50,841 bases of DNA from Candidatus Obscuribacterales bacterium. Lineage in GTDB: Bacteria; Cyanobacteriota; Vampirovibrionia; Obscuribacterales; Obscuribacteraceae. Position numbers and translations under genes: made by a program. Numbering within the stretch: position 1 is the first letter of the stretch; each line of letters begins with the position of its first letter. Shown here one piece after another: positions 1 to 9,246 of the stretch. Under the pieces are notes generated by a model. That model had not been told where the DNA came from. It worked only from the letters and a program-made list of their open reading frames with translations, and made no database searches. The stretch covers positions 1-50,841 of the forward strand of contig JAKFVQ010000016.1 of the NCBI GenBank assembly GCA_021732085.1, written 5' to 3'.

Positions 1-378
1 GCATCGTCCGGGGGTTCTCAATCCCCTAGCTCTACCCCATCCTCTCCCGATGTGAGCGTAAATGCTAGCTCAAGCCCTGCCGGCAGTGATAGCTCAGGTA
101 GCAGTGGTGGTTCAGACTCCAATTCTGGATCGCGAGGAGGCAGCGATACTGGTGCTGGCAATCCAACAAATACTGCAATGACAAGTCCCGCCGGAACTAT
201 TGCCGGCGCTCCTTCTGGATCAACCAGATCAGCCGCACCAATTTCGCCCCCACCAGCGGCCGGAGCGCCGCCGCCACCAACGCCGAGTGTATCTACCGGC
301 GGTTCTGCGTCGGCGGATGTGACACCACCTAAATCAGACGAGAAAGATAAAGACTCCAAAGCTAAGGGAGGAGGCTAG
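1..378 (+). CDS. C-terminal part of an unknown Ser/Gly/Pro-rich protein (5' end outside window)
   Basis: The reading frame is open from the first base to the TAG at 376-378, so the true start lies upstream of the window. The visible 125 residues are almost entirely Ser, Gly, Pro, Ala and Asn, followed by a short Lys/Asp-rich end. No domain is recognisable in this part. The stop lies only two bases before the start of the VirB6-like gene, and the last codons (367-374, GGAGGAGG) also form that gene's ribosome binding site, so the two are very probably co-transcribed and translationally coupled. Given the context it may be another component of the secretion cassette, but its function cannot be stated from this tail. 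Confidence 0.75.
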   Translation, partial: ASSGGSQSPSSTPSSPDVSVNASSSPAGSDSSGSSGGSDSNSGSRGGSDTGAGNPTNTAMTSPAGTIAGAPSGSTRSAAPISPPPAAGAPPPPTPSVSTGGSASADVTPPKSDEKDKDSKAKGGG

Positions 379-380
379 TC

Positions 381-3300
381 ATGAACAACGAATCAAGACC
401 GGTGCTCTCTCTCTCTAACTCAAGGATCTGTCAAAAAATGCCTCCCACTAGACAAAACAAAATAAATTGGACGCTATTAGCACTGCAGATGTTTATACTC
501 GGGCTTTTATTCATGTCCAGCCCACTGTCCGCTTTAGCTGACGGATCCGGCGGTGGCTCAGGCGGCGGTTCCGGTGGCGGAACGGGTGGCGCCTCTGGTG
601 GCACTGCTGCTCCCAAGAGCCCCAACGATGCGACCCAAACTGGCGCTGCCGATGTGCGTGAGGACTACCGGCGAGCCAATAAGCTTTCTATCCCCTTTGG
701 ACCGCCCACAAAGCGCAATCCTGAAGGACTGGATGAAGTGAAAGATCGCGAGTCGCAAGGACCATCAACAGTCGATCACGGTCCTGGTCCTGTATACGCT
801 TGGCCGGTAGTGATTCCTAGCGCCACATCTAAAGTTCCAACCAAGCGCGATACTGGCATTACAAAGCATCGATTGCAAACGTTCGGATTGCCAATTTCTG
901 ATACTCAGTTTCAGATGATACATCGGATGGATCAACAAATCATGCTTGAAGAGATGTTCGATCCCGAGCGTGTGATGTGGCTTGCTGCGTCAATGGGCAC
1001 GAGCCAGGCTCAAGATGCCTCCAACAGCTGCGCCAATATGGCGCGAAACCAGGGCGCCGCAGCAATCGATTATGTCGCTTGTCCAATCTACAATTTCACT
1101 GTTGATGAAAATAACAAGTGGAATAAGATTCGAAATCAACTATTTCTTCCGATGGCGGTTTTGCTGCTTCTTCCAGGCGCTGTCTTGGCTCAGGTGAAAG
1201 TTATTGTTGCTGCTGGAATGCCTATTGTCGGTGGAGACGTAAATCCATTTGAAGGCATTACTCGTTCTATCGTGGCGATATTTCTGATTCCGGCAACCTA
1301 TCTGGTCGTGAACTACGGGATCGATTTGAACAACTCGATAACTTACACAATTGCCGATGAGTACAACCGCATCTTCGGCAGTAACATGTACAAAGATGCA
1401 CTATGTACGGTGATACGGGCTTTCCCTGTTCGCCAAGCGCATGAAAATCGCAATGGTATTTTCAAAGAAGTGAAGGATTGGAGCAAAGAAGCCAAAACTC
1501 CGGCCGAAGGTATGGAGGCGCGCTCGCTCTTAACGAAGGTTGAAGATCCTTGCACCGGCCAATTTGAAACTGATCCTGATAGAGCTGACGAACAAGCACC
1601 ATTTTTATCTGTGGGTCAACGATTCTTCACCAACGGCTCAAATGCTGTGTTGATGATGACTTGGAATACCCTATGTGCTTTCCAGGTAGTTTTTCTCTGT
1701 TATCTATGGCTGATCGGTCCAGTCATTGCGGCTTTGTGGGTTTATCCAATGCCACAGCTGCGTGGAGCACTTGGGGGCTGGGTCGAGGGCGTAATAACGC
1801 TCTGTTTCTGGTCCCTGTTTTGGAACACAGTCGTACTTCTATATGCTTGCTTTCGAGGTGTTGACTCTACAGGTAGTATTATCTGTTCCGCGCTGGACTT
1901 CCTCGCGGTTGAGGCCGTCCGGCAATCCTTCAATCTGGCCGGGCTAATTGGAGCTGCTGGCAACAAAGTCGCTGGTTTAATGAGCGAAATGGGCCAGGGT
2001 GCCCAGCCAGGAGTCGCTGGCGGAGGCGGCAAGGGAAGTGGTGCTGCTGGTCATGGAGGTTCCGTCCGTGGACATGGTGCCGGAGCTCATGCAGGCGGCG
2101 GTCATCATCAAGGCGGCCATGGCGGAGCGCATGGTGCTACCCATGGTGCCGGTGTTGATGCCGCTCACGCTGCAGCGGCCGCTGCTCATGCTGGCATCGG
2201 CGGTGCCCATGGTATGGGTACAAGCCTTAACATATCTGCAGGTAGTGTCGGTGGCGTCTCTGCCGGAGGTGGAATCGGCGGTCACGGTGGTACCGGAGCT
2301 TTTGGTGACAAAGGTGGTATTGGTGGTGCTGGCGATGGGCTAAACGTGCCACCAGGTATAGGAGGCATAGCTGCCGCTCTTGCTAGCGGTGATGTCGGTG
2401 GGGTGATTGCTGGCATGGGTGCGCCACCAATGATTGGTGGCGATATCAACACGCTCAACTCCATCGGAGTGAACTCTTCATTCAATCTCAACAGCAGCGC
2501 GTTTTCCTCAATCGCTGCCAGCAACCTAACTATGGGTGGTAACGTGATTGACGTAAATGGCAACTCGCTCGGTATTTCCGGAAGAGATGCGGCCAATCTT
2601 ATCGGTGTCAATAATTTTGCCAACTATCCTGCTGGGCAGATGCTCAGCAATGAGCAAGCGCGTGCGGCATTCGAGCAAGCCCGATCGGACGTTCGCAATA
2701 TGAACATTTCCGATCCAGGCAACGCTGCTGATCGCGATAAGGTGATGAATAACTGGCAGGATTTGTTGAACGCTGGTGAAAACGCAAGTCCAGGTGGTGG
2801 TGCAATCAACATGCCTAGCGGCATTGAGGGCGTTACTGCAGCTGGTGGTTATAACGTTGCTGGTGCGCTTGATGCCGGTGCCTCACCAAGCATGAGTATG
2901 GCCTACAATTCGATTGGCGGTGCTCTGCAAACGGCCAACGACGCACTCAATAATTTGCGAACCAGTGCAAATCCCGAAACGGTGCAAGCTATTTCAAATC
3001 TAGCTCGCGATTTTGTAAATACTGGAGCTAATGGAGATCCCATGGCTATGCAGGAAATGGCCCAGCGCGCCAACAACTTAGCGCGTGAGATGACAGTCCC
3101 GTCTGCAACGCCAATGTCCTTGCCACAGCTAGCAGCAGCCAATCAAGAAATCTACGCTGCTCGCAATGCAATGGATACCTTCCAGAATAACAATCCTGCT
3201 GTTGCTTACTCCGGTGGAAATGCGATGCCTCCAAGCGGTGAACAGTATGCACGTTCGTCGTCTTATGATGGGACCCCTGCCGCGTTTAGCGGTGGCGGTT

Positions 3301-4598
3301 ACACCGGTGGATACACTGGCGAAGGACCAGTAGCTAACGCTGGCTACTCAGGAGGCGGAGGTCAAGTCGCTTACGGTCCTGGTGGTGTCGTATATGGTGA
3401 CTATACCAACTCCGGCTCCGCTGGCTATGCCGGTGGCGGCACTGGCTATGTGGAAAATAGTGGAGGCGGCTATGCCCGCGATGTGCATCACAGTCAGCCT
3501 TTGAGCGATTCAGTTTCACAGGCCGGTGGCTCAACTAGCTACTATGGCGGCACTCAGCACAGTGGAGGACATGATCCTGGAGCCTCACATGGAGTCCAGG
3601 GACATAGCTACCAGAATCAACATGCTGCCAATCCCAACTATAGCGGGCATGGGTATTCTTCCACTCCGGATCAGGTTTATGCTCAAATTCAGTACAATAA
3701 CAGCGGCTATGGTCAGGTAGATCCAAACAGTGCGACTGGACAGGTCTACTATGCCAATCAAGCTGGTGCCCAGGGGTATTATTACGAGAACACCAATACC
3801 GCCAGTGGTGCTTCGTACAGCGGCTACTATGACAGCGGTAGTCAATCTACCCCAATGTATGGTGGGCAGCCTACCTATTATTACGATAACTATGGCACTC
3901 TAATGCAGGGTCCTGTTTTTCAGGATAATCAGGGCGTTCCATTCTATTGCGATAACAATGGTCAGTCCTTCTATTTCGATAACCCGGCGCAATTTGTAGG
4001 AGGCTCTGCAACTGGTCAGGCTATCTATGCCGACCAGGGGCAAGGTCAGTGGGGCTATCAAGCCGGTGGATACGCCTATGATGCTGGAAATTCTGGCTAC
4101 GGACATTCGTTCGGCTACGACAATTCCCACAACCACCCAACGCCGGGGTCACATGAGGATGTAGTCCGGCAGCAAGATGCATACAGGGCCCAAAATGGAC
4201 CTCAGGCTCATGGAGGCTGGGATCAATTCACTGGTAGCGGTCACCATGATCAGTCTGGCACTGTTTACGGTGCTGGTTATGCAACCAGACCTGGTGGCAG
4301 TCCTGGTACTGGCCAACCAAAAGGCGACATAAACAAATTTGGTGAGCGTCCTGCGCAACAGCATCAGAAATCGCAGGGCAGCTCTTCGTCGGCATCCACA
4401 TCCTCCTCATCGTCTTCTTCCGCTGCATCTTCCGCTGCGCAGAAGAAGCAAGATTCGCTAAATGATCAGCTTCTGCGTAACAAGCAGCAGGCGAAACTCA
4501 CCGAAGAGGAGCGTGCCCGCAAGAAGAAAGAGGAAGAAGAGCGCAAGCGCAAAGAGCAGGAGCTCAGAGACCAGGGTAAGAATCCGTGGGAGACATAA
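381..4598 (+). CDS. VirB6/TrbL-like polytopic membrane protein with giant low-complexity tail
   Basis: 1405 residues. A hydrophobic segment at about residues 30-52 ending in ALA looks like a signal peptide, followed by a Gly/Ser linker. A core of about 500 residues carries strong membrane segments near residues 250-278, 292-316, 420-456 and 466-493. This architecture, and its place just before a small two-helix protein and VirB4, fits the VirB6/TrbL inner-membrane channel subunit of type IV secretion; there is no motif that proves it. From about residue 533 the protein is low complexity: Gly/His/Ala-rich (nt 2040-2330), a more ordinary Asn/Ala-rich stretch (nt 2440-3200), then Gly/Tyr/Gln/Ser-rich (nt 3280-4300), a poly-Ser block and a Lys/Glu-rich end. 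Ordinary VirB6 proteins are about 300-450 residues. GGAGG 6-9 bases upstream supports the ATG at 381. The function of the tail is unknown. Confidence 0.6.
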   Translation: MNNESRPVLSLSNSRICQKMPPTRQNKINWTLLALQMFILGLLFMSSPLSALADGSGGGSGGGSGGGTGGASGGTAAPKSPNDATQTGAADVREDYRRANKLSIPFGPPTKRNPEGLDEVKDRESQGPSTVDHGPGPVYAWPVVIPSATSKVPTKRDTGITKHRLQTFGLPISDTQFQMIHRMDQQIMLEEMFDPERVMWLAASMGTSQAQDASNSCANMARNQGAAAIDYVACPIYNFTVDENNKWNKIRNQLFLPMAVLLLLPGAVLAQVKVIVAAGMPIVGGDVNPFEGITRSIVAIFLIPATYLVVNYGIDLNNSITYTIADEYNRIFGSNMYKDALCTVIRAFPVRQAHENRNGIFKEVKDWSKEAKTPAEGMEARSLLTKVEDPCTGQFETDPDRADEQAPFLSVGQRFFTNGSNAVLMMTWNTLCAFQVVFLCYLWLIGPVIAALWVYPMPQLRGALGGWVEGVITLCFWSLFWNTVVLLYACFRGVDSTGSIICSALDFLAVEAVRQSFNLAGLIGAAGNKVAGLMSEMGQGAQPGVAGGGGKGSGAAGHGGSVRGHGAGAHAGGGHHQGGHGGAHGATHGAGVDAAHAAAAAAHAGIGGAHGMGTSLNISAGSVGGVSAGGGIGGHGGTGAFGDKGGIGGAGDGLNVPPGIGGIAAALASGDVGGVIAGMGAPPMIGGDINTLNSIGVNSSFNLNSSAFSSIAASNLTMGGNVIDVNGNSLGISGRDAANLIGVNNFANYPAGQMLSNEQARAAFEQARSDVRNMNISDPGNAADRDKVMNNWQDLLNAGENASPGGGAINMPSGIEGVTAAGGYNVAGALDAGASPSMSMAYNSIGGALQTANDALNNLRTSANPETVQAISNLARDFVNTGANGDPMAMQEMAQRANNLAREMTVPSATPMSLPQLAAANQEIYAARNAMDTFQNNNPAVAYSGGNAMPPSGEQYARSSSYDGTPAAFSGGGYTGGYTGEGPVANAGYSGGGGQVAYGPGGVVYGDYTNSGSAGYAGGGTGYVENSGGGYARDVHHSQPLSDSVSQAGGSTSYYGGTQHSGGHDPGASHGVQGHSYQNQHAANPNYSGHGYSSTPDQVYAQIQYNNSGYGQVDPNSATGQVYYANQAGAQGYYYENTNTASGASYSGYYDSGSQSTPMYGGQPTYYYDNYGTLMQGPVFQDNQGVPFYCDNNGQSFYFDNPAQFVGGSATGQAIYADQGQGQWGYQAGGYAYDAGNSGYGHSFGYDNSHNHPTPGSHEDVVRQQDAYRAQNGPQAHGGWDQFTGSGHHDQSGTVYGAGYATRPGGSPGTGQPKGDINKFGERPAQQHQKSQGSSSSASTSSSSSSSAASSAAQKKQDSLNDQLLRNKQQAKLTEEERARKKKEEEERKRKEQELRDQGKNPWET

Positions 4599-5002
4599 TG
4601 CGGATGATTCGCTCTAGCTCTCTGAGGAACGTTCTCTATTTGGAAACACCTAGGACCCTATGGTTTAACAACACTTTTGTTGTAAGCAAGTGATTCCACT
4701 TTTGATCCTCCGCTCCTTTTCTCAGATCGGAATGCTGGCTCGAATGACCTGTGCCGCAAGCATCTCTGTGTTTCAGGTTGAGTGGAATCAGCTAAAGACC
4801 ACCCTTGCGTGCACCATTCAGGCGTTTGCGTGTTCGTCTCAGCATCGACCGATTGGATGGCGGGGGGATCTAATCTTCAGGGAAACCCGAATCCAGGAAG
4901 AAACCGCTTGCATTTTGCCCAATATCTGTAAAATATACTTAATGGATGGCTTTGCCGCTAGAATGGGTTAGTGGCAGCTTTCAGGCTTCAGGTTTCGTTT
5001 TA
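4599..5002. other. Intergenic region inside the T4SS-like cluster
   Basis: About 400 bases with no convincing gene. A small hairpin with arms ACAACA/TGTTGT lies at 4668-4683. A possible but weak sigma70-like pair (TTGCAT 4908-4913, TAAAAT 4929-4934, 15-base spacer) precedes the next gene, so this gap may hold a second promoter for the VirB4 part of the cluster. Confidence 0.35.
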
Positions 5003-5386
5003 ATGTCTCTTGTCCACAAGGTCATCATCCTCAACAAGCCATTGAAGATCCGGGGGTTCTCCTTCGGACAGTGGGCTATCTTGGCGATTGCGGTCTCTCT
5101 TGGCTTTTTCCTCGCTTTCAAGTGTCCGACGGACTGGAAGCTAGGTAACCTACCCCTGGGCGTTTTCGTTTGGGTCGCCATCGTCGGTCTTGCCATGGTC
5201 GGTGTTAACGCTGCTGAGTTCAAACCTATGGCCTGGTGGCGCAATCTGTTGCTGTATAAGATTCTTGGGACCGTACCCAAGGCTTATTACCCACACGTCG
5301 AAGAAGAAAACTTCATTTATCCCGACCCGGATGTAATAGACATTCAAAGACGGGAAGATGAAGGATATATAGAACTGCAAGTTTAG
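5003..5386 (+). CDS. Small two-helix membrane protein in VirB3/PrgI position
   Basis: 127 residues from the ATG at 5003; an in-frame ATG at 4946 would add 19 residues of unlikely composition and neither start has a good ribosome binding site. A basic N-terminus (about residues 1-20) is followed by two closely spaced hydrophobic segments near residues 22-39 and 50-70, then a Trp-rich turn and an acidic, Tyr-rich cytoplasmic end. VirB3 (Gram-negative systems) and PrgI (Gram-positive systems) have this size and helical-hairpin layout and are encoded directly before VirB4, as here. The assignment rests on topology and context, since sequence identity in this family is low. It would anchor VirB4 at the inner membrane. 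Confidence 0.55.
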   Translation: MSLVHKVIILNKPLKIRGFSFGQWAILAIAVSLGFFLAFKCPTDWKLGNLPLGVFVWVAIVGLAMVGVNAAEFKPMAWWRNLLLYKILGTVPKAYYPHVEEENFIYPDPDVIDIQRREDEGYIELQV

Positions 5387-5482
5387 GGAGGGCAGCCTAA
5401 CTTATCAAACCTGTGCAAAACTAGTATTTGACGCTCCGGCCACTTTCACACCACTACTTTATTTGACCTTTAAGGCAACACC

Positions 5483-8179
5483 ATGACTGGGCTCAAACCA
5501 CAACGATCTAGGCGAAGCGCCGCTTCTCAACGGGATTATGACGCCAAAAAAGCGGCTGAATCCGAATCCGGCGGCATTCTAGGCAACTTGCTCGGTCAGT
5601 TGCCTCCGATGGTGCGCGACCTCCTGCCGATTCCGCAAACAACGACCGCCGAAGAGAAGGAAATAGCCGGCCCGCCCAAAGATAAGCGGACGACTGCCAG
5701 CTGGCAGGATGTCTGTTTTATTCACTCCATCCCTGGCGACGACGACGACGAAGGTTTGCTCGTCTTAGGCGATGGCAGTATGCGCAAGTTCATCAGTTGC
5801 AAGGGCATTAATGCATTGCTCTTCGATGAAGCTGAGCGAGATAAGTTGGCGCGTGACTTTGCTTCGCTAGCAAATTCAATTGACTCCGACATTCAAATAC
5901 TTGTCACCTCACGAAACCTTTCCGTTGACGAATACCTTTCGCGCTATCAGAAAGAAATCAAAACTGATAACGACTATTTGCGATGGTATGCCGACTATAC
6001 GGACAAATGGTTCCGGCGCGTGCAAGACGTCCACTTCGTGCCGCAGCGCGACTTCTACGTTGTGGTCAGCTATCAGCCCCCGGATTGTCGTCACGTTACC
6101 CGGGGTTGGAACGGAAAGCGGTCTGTTCAAAAGCATGAAGAGTTTCTCGAAGATTTGAATCGCTACACGAAGACTGTATTTGAACAGTTGCGGCATTCAA
6201 ACTTGCGACCGAATATTTTGAATCGCAGAGAGATGCGCAACCTCATTTACCTGCACCTGAATCCTAGTTTGGCTGTTGCCGAATCCGATGCACCGCCGAG
6301 CCGTCCGGGTATTTCAGAAGCATCTGTTCTAGCTCGTTCCGGTTTGAAGGTCACAGATAACTATCTTTGGCTGGACGGTAAATATGTCGGCACGCAATAC
6401 ATGCAGCAGGTCCCTCACGAAACTTGGATGGGCTGGCTTGTTGAACTGTTGACGTTGAGCGTCGAGTATACAGTCACGCTGTACATTCACTGTTGCGATC
6501 AGGATTCTGTGCGCAAGAAATTGAAGAACCAATACACGTTAGGTATTGTCGCTAGCACGCAGTTATCGACGCCTGACCTTGAAGGTTTGGAGTCTACGCG
6601 AACGGCGCAGTCCGCCATCCAAGAGTTTTTGCGCAGTTCCAATAAAGCATTCGATATGAGCTTCTATATCAAGACTCACGCCGATACCGTGGAGCGCTTG
6701 AATGGGCACATGGACGAAATTCGCCGCGTGTTCAAAAACAAGGGCGCGATTATGGATCGTGCGCAAATGCTGCAGCTTGATGCCTGGCAGTCGTGCTTGC
6801 CTGTTGGTGTGGATAAGCTTGCCATCTGTCACCGCGTAATGTCTCCAATTGTGGGAAGCTTCTGGCCCTTCTTTACGGCAAGCTGCGGAACGCCTGAAGG
6901 TGTGCCGTTTGGATTTGCAATTGCATCACGTGAACCGGTGCTGCTCAATCCGTTCTATCGAGGCGCGGGTAAAGACGCAAACAACATGTTCGTTGTAGGT
7001 ACGACCGGTGCTGGTAAATCTTTTGCTGTGTCTATGATGATTTTGCGTCTGTTGCCGCTTGGTGTGCGCTTCGTGCTTATAGACAAAACCGTCGACAAAT
7101 TTGGTGCTTATCGTTTCATCACCGAACTACTTGGCCCGGAGTTCTGTGCTTATATCGACCTTGGTCCAAGCTCAGGCTTTGTACTTAACCCATTCGACAT
7201 CGGGCCTGATGATGGTAAGCCCGGTGAGCCTTCGGCTGACAAGATCAGTACGCTGCTTTCCTTGCTCGACTTGATGCTTACGCCAGAAGGGCGTGAAGAA
7301 CTGAACGTCGAAGAAAAGTCGTTGCTGGACGGTCTTATTCGTGTTGCGTACATGGATTCTGCTTTCCGCGGCACTGTGCCGACGATGTCTGACCTGGCAC
7401 GGGTTACGGCGCAAGCCGCTGCTGATGAAATCGATCCAATGCAACGCGATCGCCTTCATGGCTTCGCGCGCGGTCTTTCCTTGTTCACCAGAGCCGGTGC
7501 TTTCGGCGGATTGGTAGATGGTCTGACCAACATCGATGGCGAAAAACACTTCATCGTTTTTGATACCAGAGAACTGAATGACCCGCGTCTTGAGCGTATG
7601 GCGTCATACATTCTGGCTGAGTTCATCAGGCGGAAAGCTGCTGAAGCGAAAAAACGCAACTTACGATTTGCAGCTATCATCGACGAAGCTGCGACGCTAA
7701 TGCGATTCAAGGCCGGAGCCAGATTGCTGGATGACCTTTCACGCCGAGCTCGTCACTACGGTATGATGCTCGTCACAATTACGCAGCAGTTGAAGGACTT
7801 TTTCCGTCAAGCTGACTTGGCCGACTCTGTCGTCAAAAACGCACACATGAAAATTTTGCTCAGGCAAGACCCTTCAGACTTGAAGGTATTGAAGGAGACC
7901 TTGCGCTTGACTGATGCTGAGACGCAGGCAATTGAGAACTTCGCTCACGATCAAGAAAAGAGAAAAGACAGCCAATGTCTTCTCATAGTTGGTGGCATAC
8001 ACGGTACCATTCGATTGGTGCCCAGCCCGATGGATTATTGGATTTGCACGTCTGAACCAATCAACGACATTCCAAAACGTAGAGGAATGATCGAGGACGT
8101 GAAAGCTAAGAACCCGACCATTAACCATACTGACGCTTGCCGCCAAGCGGTGTATTATTTAGGTCTGAACCACGAATAA
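5483..8179 (+). CDS. virB4: VirB4/TraC-family type IV secretion ATPase
   Basis: 898 residues, normal for VirB4/TraC/TraE ATPases (about 780-900). The N-terminal ~440 residues match the VirB4 N-terminal domain layout. The C-terminal RecA-like motor has Walker A GTTGAGKS at residues 506-513 and Walker B hydrophobics followed by DE at 734-735, then a conserved TQQLKDF-type stretch typical of the VirB4/TraG superfamily. The enzyme hydrolyses ATP at the inner membrane to power pilus assembly or substrate transfer. It starts 96 bases after the VirB3/PrgI-like gene, with AAGG upstream of the ATG, and is followed after 24 bases by a small membrane protein gene. No relaxase, VirD4 coupling protein or VirB11 is visible in the window, so whether this is conjugation or protein export cannot be decided here. 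Confidence 0.93.
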   Translation: MTGLKPQRSRRSAASQRDYDAKKAAESESGGILGNLLGQLPPMVRDLLPIPQTTTAEEKEIAGPPKDKRTTASWQDVCFIHSIPGDDDDEGLLVLGDGSMRKFISCKGINALLFDEAERDKLARDFASLANSIDSDIQILVTSRNLSVDEYLSRYQKEIKTDNDYLRWYADYTDKWFRRVQDVHFVPQRDFYVVVSYQPPDCRHVTRGWNGKRSVQKHEEFLEDLNRYTKTVFEQLRHSNLRPNILNRREMRNLIYLHLNPSLAVAESDAPPSRPGISEASVLARSGLKVTDNYLWLDGKYVGTQYMQQVPHETWMGWLVELLTLSVEYTVTLYIHCCDQDSVRKKLKNQYTLGIVASTQLSTPDLEGLESTRTAQSAIQEFLRSSNKAFDMSFYIKTHADTVERLNGHMDEIRRVFKNKGAIMDRAQMLQLDAWQSCLPVGVDKLAICHRVMSPIVGSFWPFFTASCGTPEGVPFGFAIASREPVLLNPFYRGAGKDANNMFVVGTTGAGKSFAVSMMILRLLPLGVRFVLIDKTVDKFGAYRFITELLGPEFCAYIDLGPSSGFVLNPFDIGPDDGKPGEPSADKISTLLSLLDLMLTPEGREELNVEEKSLLDGLIRVAYMDSAFRGTVPTMSDLARVTAQAAADEIDPMQRDRLHGFARGLSLFTRAGAFGGLVDGLTNIDGEKHFIVFDTRELNDPRLERMASYILAEFIRRKAAEAKKRNLRFAAIIDEAATLMRFKAGARLLDDLSRRARHYGMMLVTITQQLKDFFRQADLADSVVKNAHMKILLRQDPSDLKVLKETLRLTDAETQAIENFAHDQEKRKDSQCLLIVGGIHGTIRLVPSPMDYWICTSEPINDIPKRRGMIEDVKAKNPTINHTDACRQAVYYLGLNHE

Positions 8180-8203
8180 ACTTCAGCGTAAACGAATTCG
8201 AGT

Positions 8204-8611
8204 ATGGATAAAATATTTAGTTGGCCAGTTCTGGTTGGTATTTGCGGAACCTTTCTTGTCGTTTGGATTTCTCTGCAGTTCCTGTCAACCATGCGCCTTC
8301 AAGAGGAAGCCAAAGATATTGGCGATCGCGTTTTTTCTTGGGAATGGCCGGGTCAAGATTGGCAATCATCCGCCAAAATGACTGAGGCGGAAATTGTGCG
8401 TCGCACCGATAACGACGCCGTTGTGCGAGTTAGTGGGAAGCAAACTTTGACCAATAAAACTAATGAGGGAGCGGAAAAAAACAGTGCCAGCCCGCTTGAC
8501 ATTTCTAAACAGCGATCAGAGACTGTAGATTGTTCAGTTACGCTCACTCTGTATAGGCAAGGCACCGGACAGGCTGGCTATCAGTGGGTACTCGGGCGAG
8601 TTGAGCTCTAA
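8204..8611 (+). CDS. Small single-pass membrane protein, unknown
   Basis: 135 residues. A single hydrophobic segment at about residues 7-28 serves as signal anchor; the remaining 105 residues are polar, with a Trp-containing stretch near residue 45 and a C-terminal portion rich in beta-type residues. No family is recognised. It sits 24 bases after virB4 and 16 bases before the next small gene, so it is probably transcribed with the secretion cassette. Its topology (short inside, long outside) resembles minor VirB8- or VirB5-like accessory subunits, but this is a guess from context only. Confidence 0.7.
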   Translation: MDKIFSWPVLVGICGTFLVVWISLQFLSTMRLQEEAKDIGDRVFSWEWPGQDWQSSAKMTEAEIVRRTDNDAVVRVSGKQTLTNKTNEGAEKNSASPLDISKQRSETVDCSVTLTLYRQGTGQAGYQWVLGRVEL

Positions 8612-8627
8612 CGCGAGGTGACTTCTG

Positions 8628-9212
8628 ATGTACTGGAGAGTTAGAAAAATCAGCCCGGAGCAGGTGGCAAAAACCTACGGCGTGCATGCTGTTTGCGTGG
8701 CAAGTGTGCTTTGTAATCTCGTGTTGTTCAGCAAAGTTGCTCCAGCAAAGGGACTCAATGCAGAACAGAAAACTAACTTTGATACCTTCGCGCGCAACGT
8801 GACGCGTCACATTCTCGACGGATGTTTTGTCACTTATGAAGCATCCATGGTGCAGCTCTGCTTCAATGGCGGAAAGAACGAACTCGGTCCGCAAGCCATC
8901 CAAGCGCTGGTCCAGATGGATGAAGTTGTGCCGCGCTCGATCGATAATATGCGCGCTGTTTCGCGCCAACTGAAAGAAGCTAAGAGCGTAACTCAGATTT
9001 CTATCGATGATGTAAAAATGGAAGATCCTACTAGCCAGGGGCTCATTCCAATTGAGGTCGGCGGACGCGTAGTAAAGCACTCCGCTGAAGGATTGTTGGG
9101 GCCAAATGGATTTCGATTCAAGTATTTAGTTGGTATCGCCAAGAAGGGCGACGTTGAGACTCCCGTCGTTGTCCAATTCCAAGACGTGAGCGGCCAAGCT
9201 CCACAACAGTAA
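8628..9212 (+). CDS. Exported protein, unknown, in T4SS-like cluster
   Basis: 194 residues. After a positively charged start there is a hydrophobic stretch at about residues 19-36 that can act as signal peptide or anchor, ending before an APAKG region. The rest is mixed alpha/beta with a few Cys residues (two in the segment around residues 65-82) that could pair in the periplasm. The family is not recognised. The start at 8628 has GAGG about 10 bases upstream. It follows the single-pass membrane protein by 16 bases and appears to be the last member of the tightly packed group that begins with virB4. Confidence 0.7.
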   Translation: MYWRVRKISPEQVAKTYGVHAVCVASVLCNLVLFSKVAPAKGLNAEQKTNFDTFARNVTRHILDGCFVTYEASMVQLCFNGGKNELGPQAIQALVQMDEVVPRSIDNMRAVSRQLKEAKSVTQISIDDVKMEDPTSQGLIPIEVGGRVVKHSAEGLLGPNGFRFKYLVGIAKKGDVETPVVVQFQDVSGQAPQQ

Positions 9213-9246
9213 GTTTTTCAATCGTTCTACATAGTGGTGGACAAGG

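Noticed and set aside
1999..2343. Open frames on both strands within the Gly/His-rich tail of the VirB6-like gene
   Set aside because: Produced by GC-rich low-complexity codons; no independent evidence of translation.
4690..4971. 93-codon open frame in the gap after the VirB6-like gene (+)
   Set aside because: No ribosome binding site, unnatural composition and overlap with the start region of the next gene; judged spurious.
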